From Owenia fusiformis (Eukaryota; Annelida; Polychaeta; Sabellida; Oweniidae), in NCBI GenBank assembly GCA_903813345.2, contig CAIIXF020000010.1, positions 29,444,828 to 29,508,827 on the forward strand: DNA of 64,000 nucleotides. The letters are read 5' to 3'. The position numbers and the translations under genes were made by a program. This document shows, piece after piece, positions 20,601 to 32,398 of this stretch. Within the stretch, counting starts at the first letter, position 1. Each line of letters starts with the position of its first letter. A model generated the notes under the pieces. It had not been told where the DNA came from. It made no database searches and was given only the letters and a program-made list of their open reading frames with translations.

Positions 20601-22765
20601 AGTTGTCCACCCTGTAAATGAAAAATGTTTACCTTTCTGTATTTTGATTACTGGAGTTCACCTCTAAATGATATCTTGGGAAGCATCTTCCAATACAAAG
20701 AACAATGCACCAGTTTAATTGTTGATTTGTAAAGATGCTATGTTGAGCATCAATATTATGTGTTGCCATTCATGTTTGTGAAAATAGGTATATGTTGTAA
20801 TATTAACTACACATCGGAAGAATGCCTTCTTCGTGCCATATATTTGTGTTTTACATTGAACAATAAAATGTAAAACATTTTTACTGGCTCAGCACAATTC
20901 TTTTCTCCAGACTGATTATAAGTACACTAAACTGCAACAATAATCATTTATTTTCAGATTCACTTTTAAACTTCTGGCTCATTAGGTTGTGTACAGTACC
21001 AGGTATCTTATCAATTAAATGATATTCCTTCAATCTCCTTTCAAAGGCATTATGCCTTGGTGTCCAAATAAATGTCGTTGTTCTCGTGTCATCTGTAAAT
21101 CAAGTTTATTTCCATAATGGTAACTGAATCCAGGAATCTGTGCCAGTCATCTTAGCTGTTGACTGAAAAACAACAAATGAATTGGAATAAATTATATGCA
21201 CTTCATGCAATTACATTTATGCAATTTGTACTTGGTTGGGGATGATTTCATCAACAACAGAACCACAGGGTGAGCCAAAAATGCCACTTTAAAAAAAATG
21301 CTTTAACTTTTTTATTACCCAACCTGCATGCACACAATTGTGCAGTTATAAAGGGCCATTGGTCCTGATTAATAAAGTAGGCTAATGTAATGAGTACTTT
21401 AACTTAGGATTTTATTTGCTCTTAAAAGAGATATTCAATTGGTTCATCACCCTTTTTGATGATAGTTTTAGTTTTGGTTCTCATGCTGATAGAGCATTAT
21501 CAATGAAATGTTGGCTAAGTTTCTTCCAACATTTCATTGCCCATTTTCTGGAAACCTCTCTAGTAAACGTGTACAATTCATTATGCATGGCTGGATTGCA
21601 TTCTCAAGTTTCTTTGGGTATAAATATGATTTTGGATCAAATATTAAAAAAGATTATTTAACCCATGTATTATAACATACTAGAACTCCATAAAAAATTC
21701 AAATATACAATTTAACTTTGTTCTATGTTTCACTTTAACCAATCAAATCGTTTGAATTACACCATGTGACTAAGAATTATTATAATACAATTTTAAACCA
21801 AGAATTGAATTTATTTTTGAAAAAAAAATGATTAGAGAAATTTGTGTCCATTGAAAATACATAGCAAAACGGACATAGTTCAGCTTTTATCTTTCAATGT
21901 TAGTGATACGAAAAACTGCCTAAACTTTCAAAAATTGATTTCTCCATTTCACAAAAATGTGAGTTGGGACATTTTCATTCTCATAGGGCGATTTGTAAAA
22001 GTATTATTACCTGTTGTTATTATCAAATGTGATGCAATTGACACTTTTTATCTTAATTTAATGTTTTCATAAAAAGTCAACTTTTTCAAAATATGACAAA
22101 TAATATTTGGATGATTAAACATGGGGCCATTCATAATAAAATATTACTAGGGATTTTACATAAATAGCCATACCTGCAGTCATAAATTGTGGTCATATAA
22201 TCTGCTAGATCGACTCCTACTTTATTCTTTTAGTATTTGTGTGTATCATTTCAGGTTGATGTTTTCTACTGCACTGCTCCCATGACAGTTATAACTAAGC
22301 TATGTATCTCTGGAAAACAAAATTGAAACATGAATAAATATTCCTTTCAAGTATAGTCAGCTATGAGTATAAGGCAGGACAGGCAACTGTTTTTTCAAAG
22401 TTTTTGTATAAAATTGTAAAAATTATGTCACAAAGAAATATAAAATTTGCTCTTTGACTAACATTTTAACTTGCTGTGGTTACTTTTGGATCCTATGTTC
22501 AGTAACTTTAATAATAAAATGAACTGCTCGCATTCATGTCATTATTGACGTCACTGTGAACAATAAAAGTTTTGAAATGGATGTCCTGTGAATTTCTGCT
22601 TTCTGTATGAGCTCACTTTATCCTTTGAATCTGAACTCCATTTCTCAGTTTCTTGAATACGTAATAAAAATAGTTCAAGTTATTTGTTAGATATTGACAA
22701 AACAAAACAAAACCCTTTTCAACAAGAACAGATTTCTGCTTTTTTGAGGGGACTAAAAATGAATA
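20601..22765. other. intergenic, no gene seen
   Basis: No exon, transposase or paired inverted repeats recognised. A lone CAGGGTGAGCCAAAAATG near 21267 resembles one end of a mariner-type element without a partner. The ORFs at 21416-22072 are short and low-complexity. Confidence 0.4.
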
Positions 22766-23222
22766 CAGTGAAACCCGTACATCCGAACACCTGGCTAATC
22801 CAAACATTTTTTGATGTCCAAATTTTTTCCTCCCATTGATTCCTATGTTAAAAAAAACCTTGAAATCTGAACACCTCTAATGCGAACACTCATATTTGAA
22901 AAATAACTTGTCTAAACAAACACTTTTCACAAAATATCACATATTTCTTGCAAAACTGCTCACGTATTTTCAATTTAACACTGATTTCTTATGCTATCAA
23001 AACTTTTGAAAAAACAACAAATGATCTCAATCTTAATTGGTTTCTCTGGCATGACTTTGGAACAAAGCTATGTTGTCAATAAAAGTATTAATATTAATTA
23101 TTATTGAATGATTTTATGCATTCATATTTCTTCAAAAGCAAGAATCTTGCAGATGAAACCACCTCAAAATCTCAAAGCTTTTAGCCAGCCCTACTGGCAT
23201 TCGGATTAGACAGGTTTTACTG
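22766..23222. mobile_element. pogo/Tigger-like MITE
   Basis: Starts CAGTGAAACCCGTACATCCG and ends CGGATTAGACAGGTTTTACTG in complement form, flanked by TA. The CAGT-AAACC start with GGATTAG subterminal words is typical of pogo/Tigger elements, as are the repeated 'AATCCGAACA/TCCGAACAC' words just inside. 457 bp, no ORF. Confidence 0.72.
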
Positions 23223-24118
23223 TATATATTTTGCTATCTGAAATGATTTAGGAAATTGATATTCCGACCAAACTTTGTCTCGTGCATTGGACATTTATTT
23301 TTTTGTCAAATAAAATGATGGCTATGTTTATGATAATTGTTATTATACTGTATTTGCTGCTTCATACTTTGCACAGTATCTGCATGGAAAAAATACATGT
23401 ACTGTATTACAATACTATAGACCAATGTAATCTAGCATGATATACTGTATTCTCTGTAAATTTCCTGTTCAATTATATTTTGCACTTTTCATGATTTTTT
23501 GAAGATTCACAAAATGTAATACTGTATTCTATTAAATGAACACATAGTATCAATAAAGAACATGTGACTTTCATGATCTCAAGAAAACACAAAGTTTAAT
23601 GCATTATAGTTTTGATTATTATTGAATATGGTATATGATTAATCTAATTCAGAGAAAGATATATGGGAGCTGTACAGTATGTAAACCTCAGCTCAGTGAT
23701 AACATCTTGTAAAAAGATTATTGGCGATGTTTTTTCTACCTATCCCTTCGACTGATTCAATTTCAACTGATTCATCTTGGGAAGTACAGTATGCTCTCAT
23801 TGGAGAGAATACAGTAGCCGCAAAATCCCAATAGTTCAATTTCGCACAATATAAATTTTAGTCAAGTGCTTGGTGAAAAAAGGTAGAATGGTACTGTTTT
23901 CTTAATTCTAAGTTGGGTTCTAAAAGATTTTAATCAAAGAAATTAAAAAAAACTGGAAAAATTTGTTCCCAAATCTACAAAAAGTACAAGCCATGAAATT
24001 CAGAAAACTGAAAGTTAGTGAAAATAAATAGACACAAAATTTCAAAACTGCGAAAAAATATATTCTTCTTGATTTCGTTATTTGGGAAGTTAAAACAAGT
24101 CATACATATGTACCTCCT
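23223..24118. other. intergenic, no gene seen
   Basis: AT-rich with repeated ACTGTA/TACAGT words but no exon or paired repeats recognised. Confidence 0.35.
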
Positions 24119-24811
24119 TTATCTATTTCTGGTCATTACTTTCCAATGTTCATGGTATCTATGGACTAGCATCCAGTATGTCTTTCTGATGACACCAGAT
24201 ATACAGCAGGAGTCCAACGAAAGCTTTCTCGGGTATGTTAGCATCGGTCCACTCATCCTTCCCCTACTTTCTTTGCTGACATACCAACATTTTGCTACTT
24301 TGCCGCAACATACGTATTGTCCTAGAATGCCTAGAAAAGAATCAAATGCATTCAATAATAAATGAATGAGTACAGAATAACTTACCGTGGTGATCAAAAG
24401 AATTTCTATCTGATATTCCGCAACCATTGGTATTACAGTGCTCTGTCATTGTATGTCATTGAAATCATGCAGTACTTCTGGTACACTAAGATTATGTACA
24501 TGTAGTCTGCTGAGAGTTAAAGTACATAAACAATGAACTACTTGGATAGTCGTTACGATTTCAGTTTTTACAAGGAATATAGATATCATGCTTACCTATC
24601 AAAGATGCCATTGGATACACCACAAGGCCCAATTTCACATGGACATGTACTGAATCAATGTAAACAACTGGGGAAAATTCAGTAAAAAAATTCATTGTAC
24701 AGGAAACCTCCTTTTCCGGTGAACTGACAACATTGGATGTGATCATTTCTGAATAAATCGAATCCATGACATCCTCTTCAACATTTTCATCAAGGTATTT
24801 GCTTGATAGCT
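24119..24811 (-). other. orphan exon-like ORFs with strong donors
   Basis: Reading the minus strand, an open frame from about 24811 (K-Y-L-D-E-N-V-E-E-D-V, then S-P-E-K-E-V-S-C-T-M) runs to the donor GATAG/GTAAGC at 24598. A second open stretch starts at an ATG at 24427 and reaches ACG/GTAAGT at 24386. A third follows a TTCTTTTCTAG acceptor and reads C-C-G-K-V-A-K-C-W over 24130-24330. I recognise no domain, the first acceptor is weak, and a plus-strand ORF overlaps (24018-24365). It could be part of an unknown gene or a dead transposon gene. Confidence 0.25.
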
Positions 24812-25722
24812 CTGAATTTAAGTCTTTTTTACTCCAAAATCAAAATCTCACATGTTTTTGTCAAAAACAAAAAACGACTGATTTGTGGCAGTGTATGCTG
24901 TAAAATGAAAGTGAAACGAAAACTTCCAATCTGCTTCAGCAATGACACACGCGAGGTACTTGATGAATATAGCTCCAAATCAGATTACGTTGTATTATTG
25001 ATAGCATACAGAATGCATTCATAAGTCATAAAATCTGCTAAACATACATGAAGATCGGGGGATGATCTTCATTTGAAAAGTAGGTTAAATCTATAAACCG
25101 ATCATTCTCAAGATATATATATTTTAGTTACACTTCTTTATATATATCATTTTGTAATAATATGCATTTAGAATTGAGTAATACTTCAAATAAGATTATA
25201 AATTATCGTTACATTTTTCGTTTGCAAGCATTATTGAAGTTTTTATCAATTATTAATCAATTATCATACGTTTCAAAATGACATGTCAAATGGATTTCCC
25301 CAGGGATTTCCCCAATGGCGCCATATTGAAAATATTTCCAAGACGTGGAGGAATATGTCGAGTTTCACTCTAATTTCTCCTCTTATCACTATTCCATTGG
25401 CTCAATATGAGGCATTTACATAAGGTATAGCACTGAAGTATGTAATCAGATAGTTTTATTGTGTTTTCAATCACTTCTGAATTGGAAATACGAACATATT
25501 TGAGTTTTACACAATTTTCCTTCAAAAACGACCTAAAAGTCGCACCGGCACTGAGACGTCAAACGAACAAAAAGTCGCACCGGCACTAAGAGAGTTATAG
25601 CTCATTAATAACATCTACAAAGTATATCTAATAGTAACTTTCAATTCCAATGGTAAAACTTGCCTGTTTACGATTATACGGGAAATCAACATGGGACGAA
25701 GATTGTTCACCTTCCTGACTTA
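24812..25722. other. intergenic, no gene seen
   Basis: Contains a short direct repeat AAAAGTCGCACCGGCACT near 25537 and 25570. No exon recognised. Confidence 0.35.
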
Positions 25723-27224
25723 TGCCTAGGTCACATAGCCGCCGGGCGCCGGCCGATGAGTAGTCATCGGCCGATTTCTAAATCGACCGGGCGCCGGTGA
25801 CTTTTCACCGATGTCTTGATCTAATCGTGAGTATGGTCACATTAGTACAGACATCGTACGGCGCCCGTAATCAATTGAATCTGAAACACATCGCACGGGT
25901 ATCGCAAGGCTATCTGCCGATGGCCGTACGGCACCCGCCAGGACATCGGCCGATCTACAGGCCTCTAGATTTATACTAAATTCTTGTATGACCCAGTATG
26001 ACTGTTCCACATGACGTGAATGCATGATTTGAAAACGAAATACTTCGATAGACAGGACTTCCAGGATAATAATGTTTTCATGCAATAAAAATCAGAGAAA
26101 CTCTTTTGAGTAAATAGGTTCAATATTTAGAAAAAATGCTGACATGAGGTCCCTATTCATAATTTTTCAAATTGTTTGATTGATATTTTTACTAGCATGG
26201 GTACTTCAATTGAAAGAAAACATATTGTTTTAATAAAAACACTGTATTTATGCCCAGAAAGTACTCATGGTGAAAGATATGACCGTCTAAAATCACTTGC
26301 CATACTGCACGTGGTCTTTTCATCAAAGTGCACCCTGACCTTAATTCATTTTTAGATCTTTCATATAAACAAATACTATGTCTACCTGTCCATCCGATGC
26401 TATTAGCAAAATTCCATATATCTGCATCTTTGTTTTGTCTGTTCTCGTAAAGAGAATTTGTTTGGTCATAAAAATATGGCCTATCTTCAAAGAAATTGGC
26501 AATTTTTTTTTCTGTTTCAAGTGGAGTACCCTCTTCCCTAGACACATCTAAATCTTCATTATCCACCAGCTCACTAGCATTGTTATTGTCTTTTTCCACC
26601 TGTCTTCCCAAAATACTGTACTCACAAAAACATTCAGAAGATTTTTTAAATAAATGATTTGTAATGGTATATATGCATGAGTGAATATACGCATAAAAAT
26701 GTATCACTCTATTCAACGATTAATCTCAATATAAGAACGACTAGATCACCAACCCATCCACCCAGCCATTCAAATGTGTGTCATTGTTTAGCCTAATCGT
26801 TCCATTTATGTTTTATAAAAAATCTCAGTGTGTAGTAATTATAATTCCTTACCTCATTATTTTTAAAACCTTTATATCACTTTATAAGTAATCATTATTA
26901 AGATTTATCAAACAAATCAGCACGCAAAATCCCAAGATGACCGTGCGATGCCACCGGGCGCCGTAAGATAATCGTACGATGACCGGACGGGACACGGCCG
27001 GGTAGGTACCGATGAGTTTGGTTGAGAAAAAATCGCCAGGGCATCGGCAACTTTTATCTCCGCGATAAAACCCTGCCGGCGCCCGTACGATGTCTAAAAA
27101 TCGGCCGATGAGTGGCGATCATCGCCCGGCGCCCGTACGATGCCCGGACTCGCCGGCCGATTTTGAACAAAATACTCATCGGCCGGGCGCCATAGTGAAA
27201 ATCGGAGCCTATGTGACCAAGGCA
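25723..27224 (-). mobile_element. PIF/Harbinger-type element, TTA duplication, with MADF ORF
   Basis: Starts TGCCTAGGTCACATAG and ends in the near-complement CTATGTGACCAAGGCA, flanked on both sides by TTA, the TWA-type duplication of PIF/Harbinger elements. Subterminal regions on both sides are strikingly GC-rich, with repeated GGCGCCCGTACGATG, CATCGGCCGA and GGGCGCCGG words against an AT-rich background; these are likely protein-binding subterminal repeats. The interior carries a MADF-type ORF on the minus strand, but I see no DDE transposase. So it looks like a deletion derivative that kept the accessory gene. Confidence 0.82.
26192..26716 (-). CDS. MADF/Myb-like Harbinger accessory protein, probably partial
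   Basis: 174-codon ORF. Residues about 68-108 read T-E-K-K-I-A-N-F-F-E-D-R-P-Y-F-Y-D-Q and then L-Y-E-N-R, A-D-I-W-N-F-A-N-S-I-G. This fits the MADF (alcohol-dehydrogenase transcription factor Myb/SANT-like) fold, with an L/I-hydrophobic-F-F-E-x-x-P-x-F-Y-D-Q start. PIF/Harbinger elements encode such a protein beside the transposase; it helps nuclear import and binding to the element ends. The part after W-T-G-R does not look like the rest of a normal domain, and the first 50 residues may not belong. It may be frameshifted or missing an intron. Confidence 0.6.
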   Translation of the reverse strand: MNRVIHFYAYIHSCIYTITNHLFKKSSECFCEYSILGRQVEKDNNNASELVDNEDLDVSREEGTPLETEKKIANFFEDRPYFYDQTNSLYENRQNKDADIWNFANSIGWTGRHSICLYERSKNELRSGCTLMKRPRAVWQVILDGHIFHHEYFLGINTVFLLKQYVFFQLKYPC

Positions 27225-27227
27225 TTA

Positions 27228-28045
27228 CTTCTGAAGCCTGTACCTTGTAATCTCTTTATATAGGTAAGCGAGAGCGCTGTGCCTGCGCAGTTTTAAACTT
27301 TGAAGCACACTTTAAATGTCCGATTTTGAATATCGATAATTTAATTTTGTTGATATTTCTTTATTTTTCATACAAAAATATAAACGCAGTACACTGATAA
27401 ACTTCATTCTCCAGATTTATTGAATCGGTCTACTGCACGTTTCGCCCGCTTCGGAAAGTTTGATATCTTTACTTCTTGTAGATTTAAATGTCCTCTTTTG
27501 AATTTCCATAATTTAATTTGGGTGATATGTTTCTTCAAAAGATATTAGCCCAGGAGACTGTTCTCCAAACCGAGACTTGTCCTTTGCAGACTAAAATAAC
27601 TTCCTTCAAAGAGCCATGTAGAATGCAATCCCAAAATTATTTCAAGTTAACTTTTAATTTGAAAAAAGTATGGTGAATTGAATTTTGATCATTCAATTTC
27701 TCTCTTAATGCGATTGATGGTTAGCTGTGTGGAGGAAACCTTGACTTGCAGTTGAGGAAGAAAATGTTACTCTGCTTTACAGCTTTTGGTTATTTATTTA
27801 ATAGAACATCAGCAAAAAAATTAAAAAGACAAGCAAGAAAACTTAATACAGTAAGTGATTTCTGGAAAACTGGCTATGTACATTTGCTTGACATTTAAAG
27901 AATGCAACGGCTTAGTATATCTTATGAATGTTTGTATATATGACTTTCTTGTTTAGTATTTCCGAAATTTTGATTTAGTTTGTTGATGATGTAAATATTT
28001 GAAGGCATGTATAATGTAACGAATGTTTCAATGCAGTGGAACATA
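27228..28045. other. intergenic, no gene seen
   Basis: Near 27420-27470 the words GTCTACTGCACGTTTCGCC and TTTGATAT(C)TTTAC repeat a segment seen near 18832-18880, so a dispersed repeat is present. No exon recognised. Confidence 0.35.
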
Positions 28046-29622
28046 CACTTCCCTTCAAAACTTTGGCAACCTTATCTACATAACCAGCGAGGAAAATACT
28101 TATTATATTGATGGAAATATAACTTTCATCGCCAATGCCTCCAAATTTTCCCAATTTTTCCCTCAATTACAATAGGTCGAGAATTGATGATAAATCTGAA
28201 AATCAAGATTCCCATGTAAATCAATGGAAAATGGTAGGTTTGCCGCAAGTCATATGACAGAATGTTCATCCATCCGAATTCTTGCAAAAATACAAGTTAG
28301 GTAGACAATGGAGCTAACTTTTATTAATAAGAAAATTGATGAGTTTCTTCAGGTTTAAAAGAGTTACACTCCCCTCCATAAGTTTGGCAACATTTTTTCT
28401 CCATTGAACTACGTGTTAAAGCCTCTTTACGTTTGAATTTTTATTTACTTAACCGGCGATGAAATAACTTATAATATTGATGGAAACGTAACTTGACTTT
28501 ATTTCAAACACCTCCAAATTTTCTCAATTTTTTTCTCAATTACAATAGGTCGAAAATTGATGATAAACTTGATGAATTTTTGAAAATCGTCATTCCCATG
28601 TAATCCAATAAGAAATGGAGGGTTCGGGGCAAATCAGAAATCAGGATACCTTTTCAGTAAAAGATTCAGCAAAAAATATTTTTATATAGTAATTGAATTG
28701 TCTAACTTTTTTGAACACTAAGTGTTTAGTTTATTTGATGAATATTAAAGGTACAGCGCTTCAAAGTCATTTTTGAAAAGAATTTTTCGCCTCCTGTGTT
28801 ATTTCAATGGGAGAGGTTTTTTAAAAAACAATTTTGACTTTAAAGCCCTATAACTTTGTTGAACCTGAAGAAACATATCAATTTTTTGTTAAATAAAGTT
28901 AGCAAATTCAATTACCTGCCTAACTCGTATTTTTTGCAAGGACTCGGATGGATGGATATTCTGTCATATGACTTGCGACAAACCTACCATTTCCCATTGG
29001 TTAACATGGGAATGTCGATTTTCAAAAATTCATCAAATTTATCATCAATTTTCGACCTACTGTAATTGAGGAAAAAAATTGAGAAAATTTGGAGGTATTG
29101 GAATTAAAGTAAAATTACGTTTCCATCAATAGTATAAGTATTTTCAACGCAGGTTAAGTAAATAAAAATTCAAAGGTAAAGAGGCTTTAACACGTAGTTC
29201 AATGGGGGAAAAAAGGTTGCCAAACTTATGGAGGGGAGTGTAGGTCTTCAAAGTCAGAATTATTTTTCACAATATTCCTCCCATTGAAATACTACAGGAG
29301 GCAAAAAATGATTTTCAAAAATGACTTTGGCGCTCTGTAATTCATAATTCATAAAGCAAACTGAAAAAGTTAGACAATTCAATTTTCTAAGAATATTTTT
29401 GCTGAATGTTTTACTTGATAGATATCCTGAAATCAGATTTGCCCCGTACCCACCATTTCTTTTTGGTTTTGGGAACGACGATTTTAAAAAGAAATTTGGA
29501 GGCATTGAAAAAGAAGTCAAGTTACATTTCCATCAGTAATATAAGTAATTTCCTCACAGGTTATGTAAATAACACATAGTCCAATGAGGGAGCTAAGGTT
29601 GCCAAACTTTTGGAGGAACGTG
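28046..29622. mobile_element. nested Tc1-like foldback elements
   Basis: Outer ends CACTTCCCTTCAAAACTTTG (28046) and the complement CAAACTTTTGGAGGAACGTG (29622), flanked by TA. Inner ends CACTCCCCTCCATAAGTTTG (28367) and CAAACTTATGGAGGGGAGTG (29240), also flanked by TA. The arms repeat one unit (GAACTACGTGTTAAAGCCTC, AATTGATGATAAA, TCATATGACAGAAT in one orientation; CTGTCATATGACTTGCGACA in the other), the same unit as at 4688-5065. Either one family member inserted in another, or an element duplicated internally. ORFs at 28856-29065 and 29260-29520 are made of arm sequence. Confidence 0.72.
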
Positions 29623-29624
29623 TA

Positions 29625-30747
29625 CATACAGTACATGATTTGTGAAATAAAATTCAATGATCAACTGTGTCTTGATTTAACATTTCAGACACCTATGGCA
29701 TAAACTTTATCCGTTTAGTTAATAATGAAGATATTTGTGTTCAAAAACATGAGTATTTCGTAATTGCTCACAAGTGGATGTCATAACTAGCTTCCTAAAG
29801 CTTTCTCACGGGACCAAATTCGAAAATAGGGAGGTTAGGATAAGCGTATATAGGGAGTCTAAGATTAGCGTAAATAACCCATTTACATATACCTATACGC
29901 AGTTTGTTATTACACTAAGCGGTATTTTACCTAAGTTATTATAAATGGCCGAAGATAGGTAATTCGAAAACGTATGTTTTTATCCAATAAATTATGTCAT
30001 TTGAAGATCAAATATTATTTAATAAACTTTAGAAAAGTAACAACAAACATTTCTCATTCGATCTGCATAGATATTAAGTGGTCGAACACATTCGTTGATG
30101 CGATAAACAATGTCAATTGATGACGCATGAAATTGTTGAATTTGCACATTCGTTATCTGTTTTGCTAATTGTAAATGTATGAAATCAGGCATTTTCTCGT
30201 GGTTTTAATTGGTCATTCTCATTGCTGGATCAACATTTCGCCTTTAGCGGGCTCATAAGCAACACCCCTCCACTACAGTATAGCTACACCGCGCTCTCTC
30301 TGAAGTGTATAACATTTCTTTGAGGTGACATGTACTGGTAAATGCATACAAACCATCGTACGGTTTTCATTAGAATCAGGATGTCATTTTCGTATCATAA
30401 ATTGTTGCATTCGATTTCTTACGTTAATCTTAAACTCATTTTACAATACGCATTACCCATACACATCCGAAACAAACATACAGATAGGAATAGGTATACG
30501 TATATTTTTAAGCTAACTCTTAATCTCCCTATTATGTTACAACTGTTTCGAGCATGGCCAGGATGAGGCACACGAGGCGCTTGCTATTTTACATAATTTG
30601 AGAAATATTCCTCTGTGAATGATGAGTTGTAAATTAATTAACTATTATCTATGTTGTAAAGTCACGTATCACTTAAGTGATATCATTGTGTTCTTTTATT
30701 GTCGGCATCGAACTTAGGCATACGACTACCTTAGCAAGTAGACATGT
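29625..30747. other. intergenic, no gene seen
   Basis: No exon of a third SLC5 copy found here, although exon 2 onward would be expected on this side of the exon-1 relic. Confidence 0.35.
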
Positions 30748-32171
30748 GTGAGTCCAAGAATAAGAATTATGGTAATTCTGTATCATTTTGGGCATCACAC
30801 GTGTGTTGTAGCTATACGAGGGTTGTCCCAGAAGTAATGCACTATATGCTCTAACTTTCTTTAATATTCTTCAATTCAGCTGAATTTTTGTGTATATCGC
30901 AATTCATTGACAAGTGTTATCTGTGTAATCAGTTATTATTATTTCAGCTCAATACATTAATGTTAAGTCTTAAAAATGGCTGCTATAGCAACACGGGGTA
31001 GGGATGGGCGTGGCGTGTACCACTTTTTCTAATCATGAAAAGCTATAAAGTTTTATTATATTTATATTTCTTACTTTTAAATGATAACAAAGTTATTGTA
31101 TTGTTAAATTTATTCAGCATGATGTCCACCAAGCACAAATAATGACATTTATAGCATCTTTGTGATGTTATTATGCCACAGATCACTAGTCACAAATTCA
31201 AATTCACTCACAGTCAAGAAGTTGTGAAAATGGCAGCAACTCTGAAGCCTGATAAGAAGGCATTGTATTCTGTGGCCCAATTTCATACTTCACGTACTTG
31301 GACTCAAGGCCAAACAAACGCATGCTAACATGAAGGAAGCATATAAGGAATATACACCAGATATAACTACAATTATAAGGTGGTAGAAGAGATTTAAAAA
31401 TGATAACTGGACCCTGGATAATAACTCCAAACCTAGTCTGACGCACGAGGATTTTAGATGAGGCTACCAGGACTGGGAAAAGGTGCAACACAAGTGTGTT
31501 ACTTGCAAAGGTCAATATTTTGCGAAAATATCAAATGGGACACTGTGCAATAAGCATCAATTGCATCTAGGATGTGCTCTTCGTAAATTTTTAGAAACTT
31601 AAAATATATTTTCGGACACACTCATTATAGCTACACAAAAGGGTATTTGTTGATTAATTATTTGATATTTTCAATTTCTAACCATTTTGACGTGAACAAA
31701 TTGCTCCACCCTACCCAAACTCACCAACTTGATTTTATTACAACACGAACATGATGTAACCAATTAAGATGAAACTTTGTAGAATATTCAATATGTCTTT
31801 AAAGATTATTGACTGAAAATTTCATTGAAAAATAGCAAGTATTAATACAGAGCAAATAGTGCATTACCTCTTGGATAATCCTCGTATAGCCAATGGCAAC
31901 TCTCACCACAATATACTAAAACATCGTTCCTTGATAATACATTTCTCCCGGTAATTCGATGTTCGACACAGTTAATAAGAGAGTAGCACAAACAGACAAT
32001 GACACTAGAAACACCGACATGTCTCTTCCTCCAAGTAACACTCTATATGTAGAGCTTTACTTCTTCTCGGTACATCCAGAGCAAACTCCAATTAATAACG
32101 ATCCCGACAATGCAAATCCGTATACGAGCCAATCTTCCGAGCCAAATATAACCACAGTTTTTCTCAGCAAT
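30748..32171 (-). pseudogene. SLC5-like exon-1 relic (copy C), split by a transposon
   Basis: Minus-strand similarity to exon 1 of copies A and B in two pieces, 31887-32171 and about 30748-30814. The frame F-G-S-E-D-W-L-V-Y-G-F-A-L-S-G-S-L-L-I-G is clear. The start codon is ATT instead of ATG, an extra base lies in the first dozen codons, and a TAA (32057-32059) replaces the Gln after G-C-T-E-K-K. A 1068-bp mariner-type element interrupts the exon at a TA. No other exon of this copy was found. It lies about 1.9 kb beyond the end of copy A in the same orientation, so it is the third member of the tandem array. Confidence 0.82.
30817..31884 (+). mobile_element. mariner-type element inside the SLC5 exon relic
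   Basis: Starts CGAGGGTTGTCCCAGAAGTA and ends in a diverged complement (TACCTCTTGGATAATCCTCG), flanked by TA at 30815-30816 and 31885-31886. On the + strand around 31320-31460 a broken N-terminal transposase piece reads M-K-E-A-Y-K-E-Y-T-P-D-I-T-T-I-I-R-W, stop, K-R-F-K-N-D-N-W-T-L-D-N, like the HTH linker of mariner transposases. At least two stops break it. Confidence 0.78.
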
Positions 32172-32398
32172 AGTGTCAGCTAAATATTAGGTGAAGTTAG
32201 CATAATAAAACTACGTTTGCACCAATTGCTAGCTGAATACCCATAATATATGACATTAACGCAGAGGTGTACAAGGGTGGTTCAAAAAGTATAATGAGCA
32301 TTTATTCAACGATACCGCCTTTGATATCTACCTAGTCAGAATGGACAATTGTTTTCAACAATTGTTGGCATTGTAAGACACGAGTACCTAATTACCAT

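Noticed and set aside
26341-26547. 68-codon ORF overlapping the MADF ORF
   Set aside because: Same strand but another frame, with no recognisable domain.
31204-31515. 103-codon minus-strand ORF
   Set aside because: Antisense to the broken mariner transposase piece inside the 30817-31884 element.
31959-32183. 74-codon plus-strand ORF
   Set aside because: The coding signal is on the minus strand: it is the relic of an SLC5 first exon.
32273-32310. ACAAGGGTGGTTCAAAAAG resembling a mariner end
   Set aside because: No complementary end found; probably a degraded remnant.
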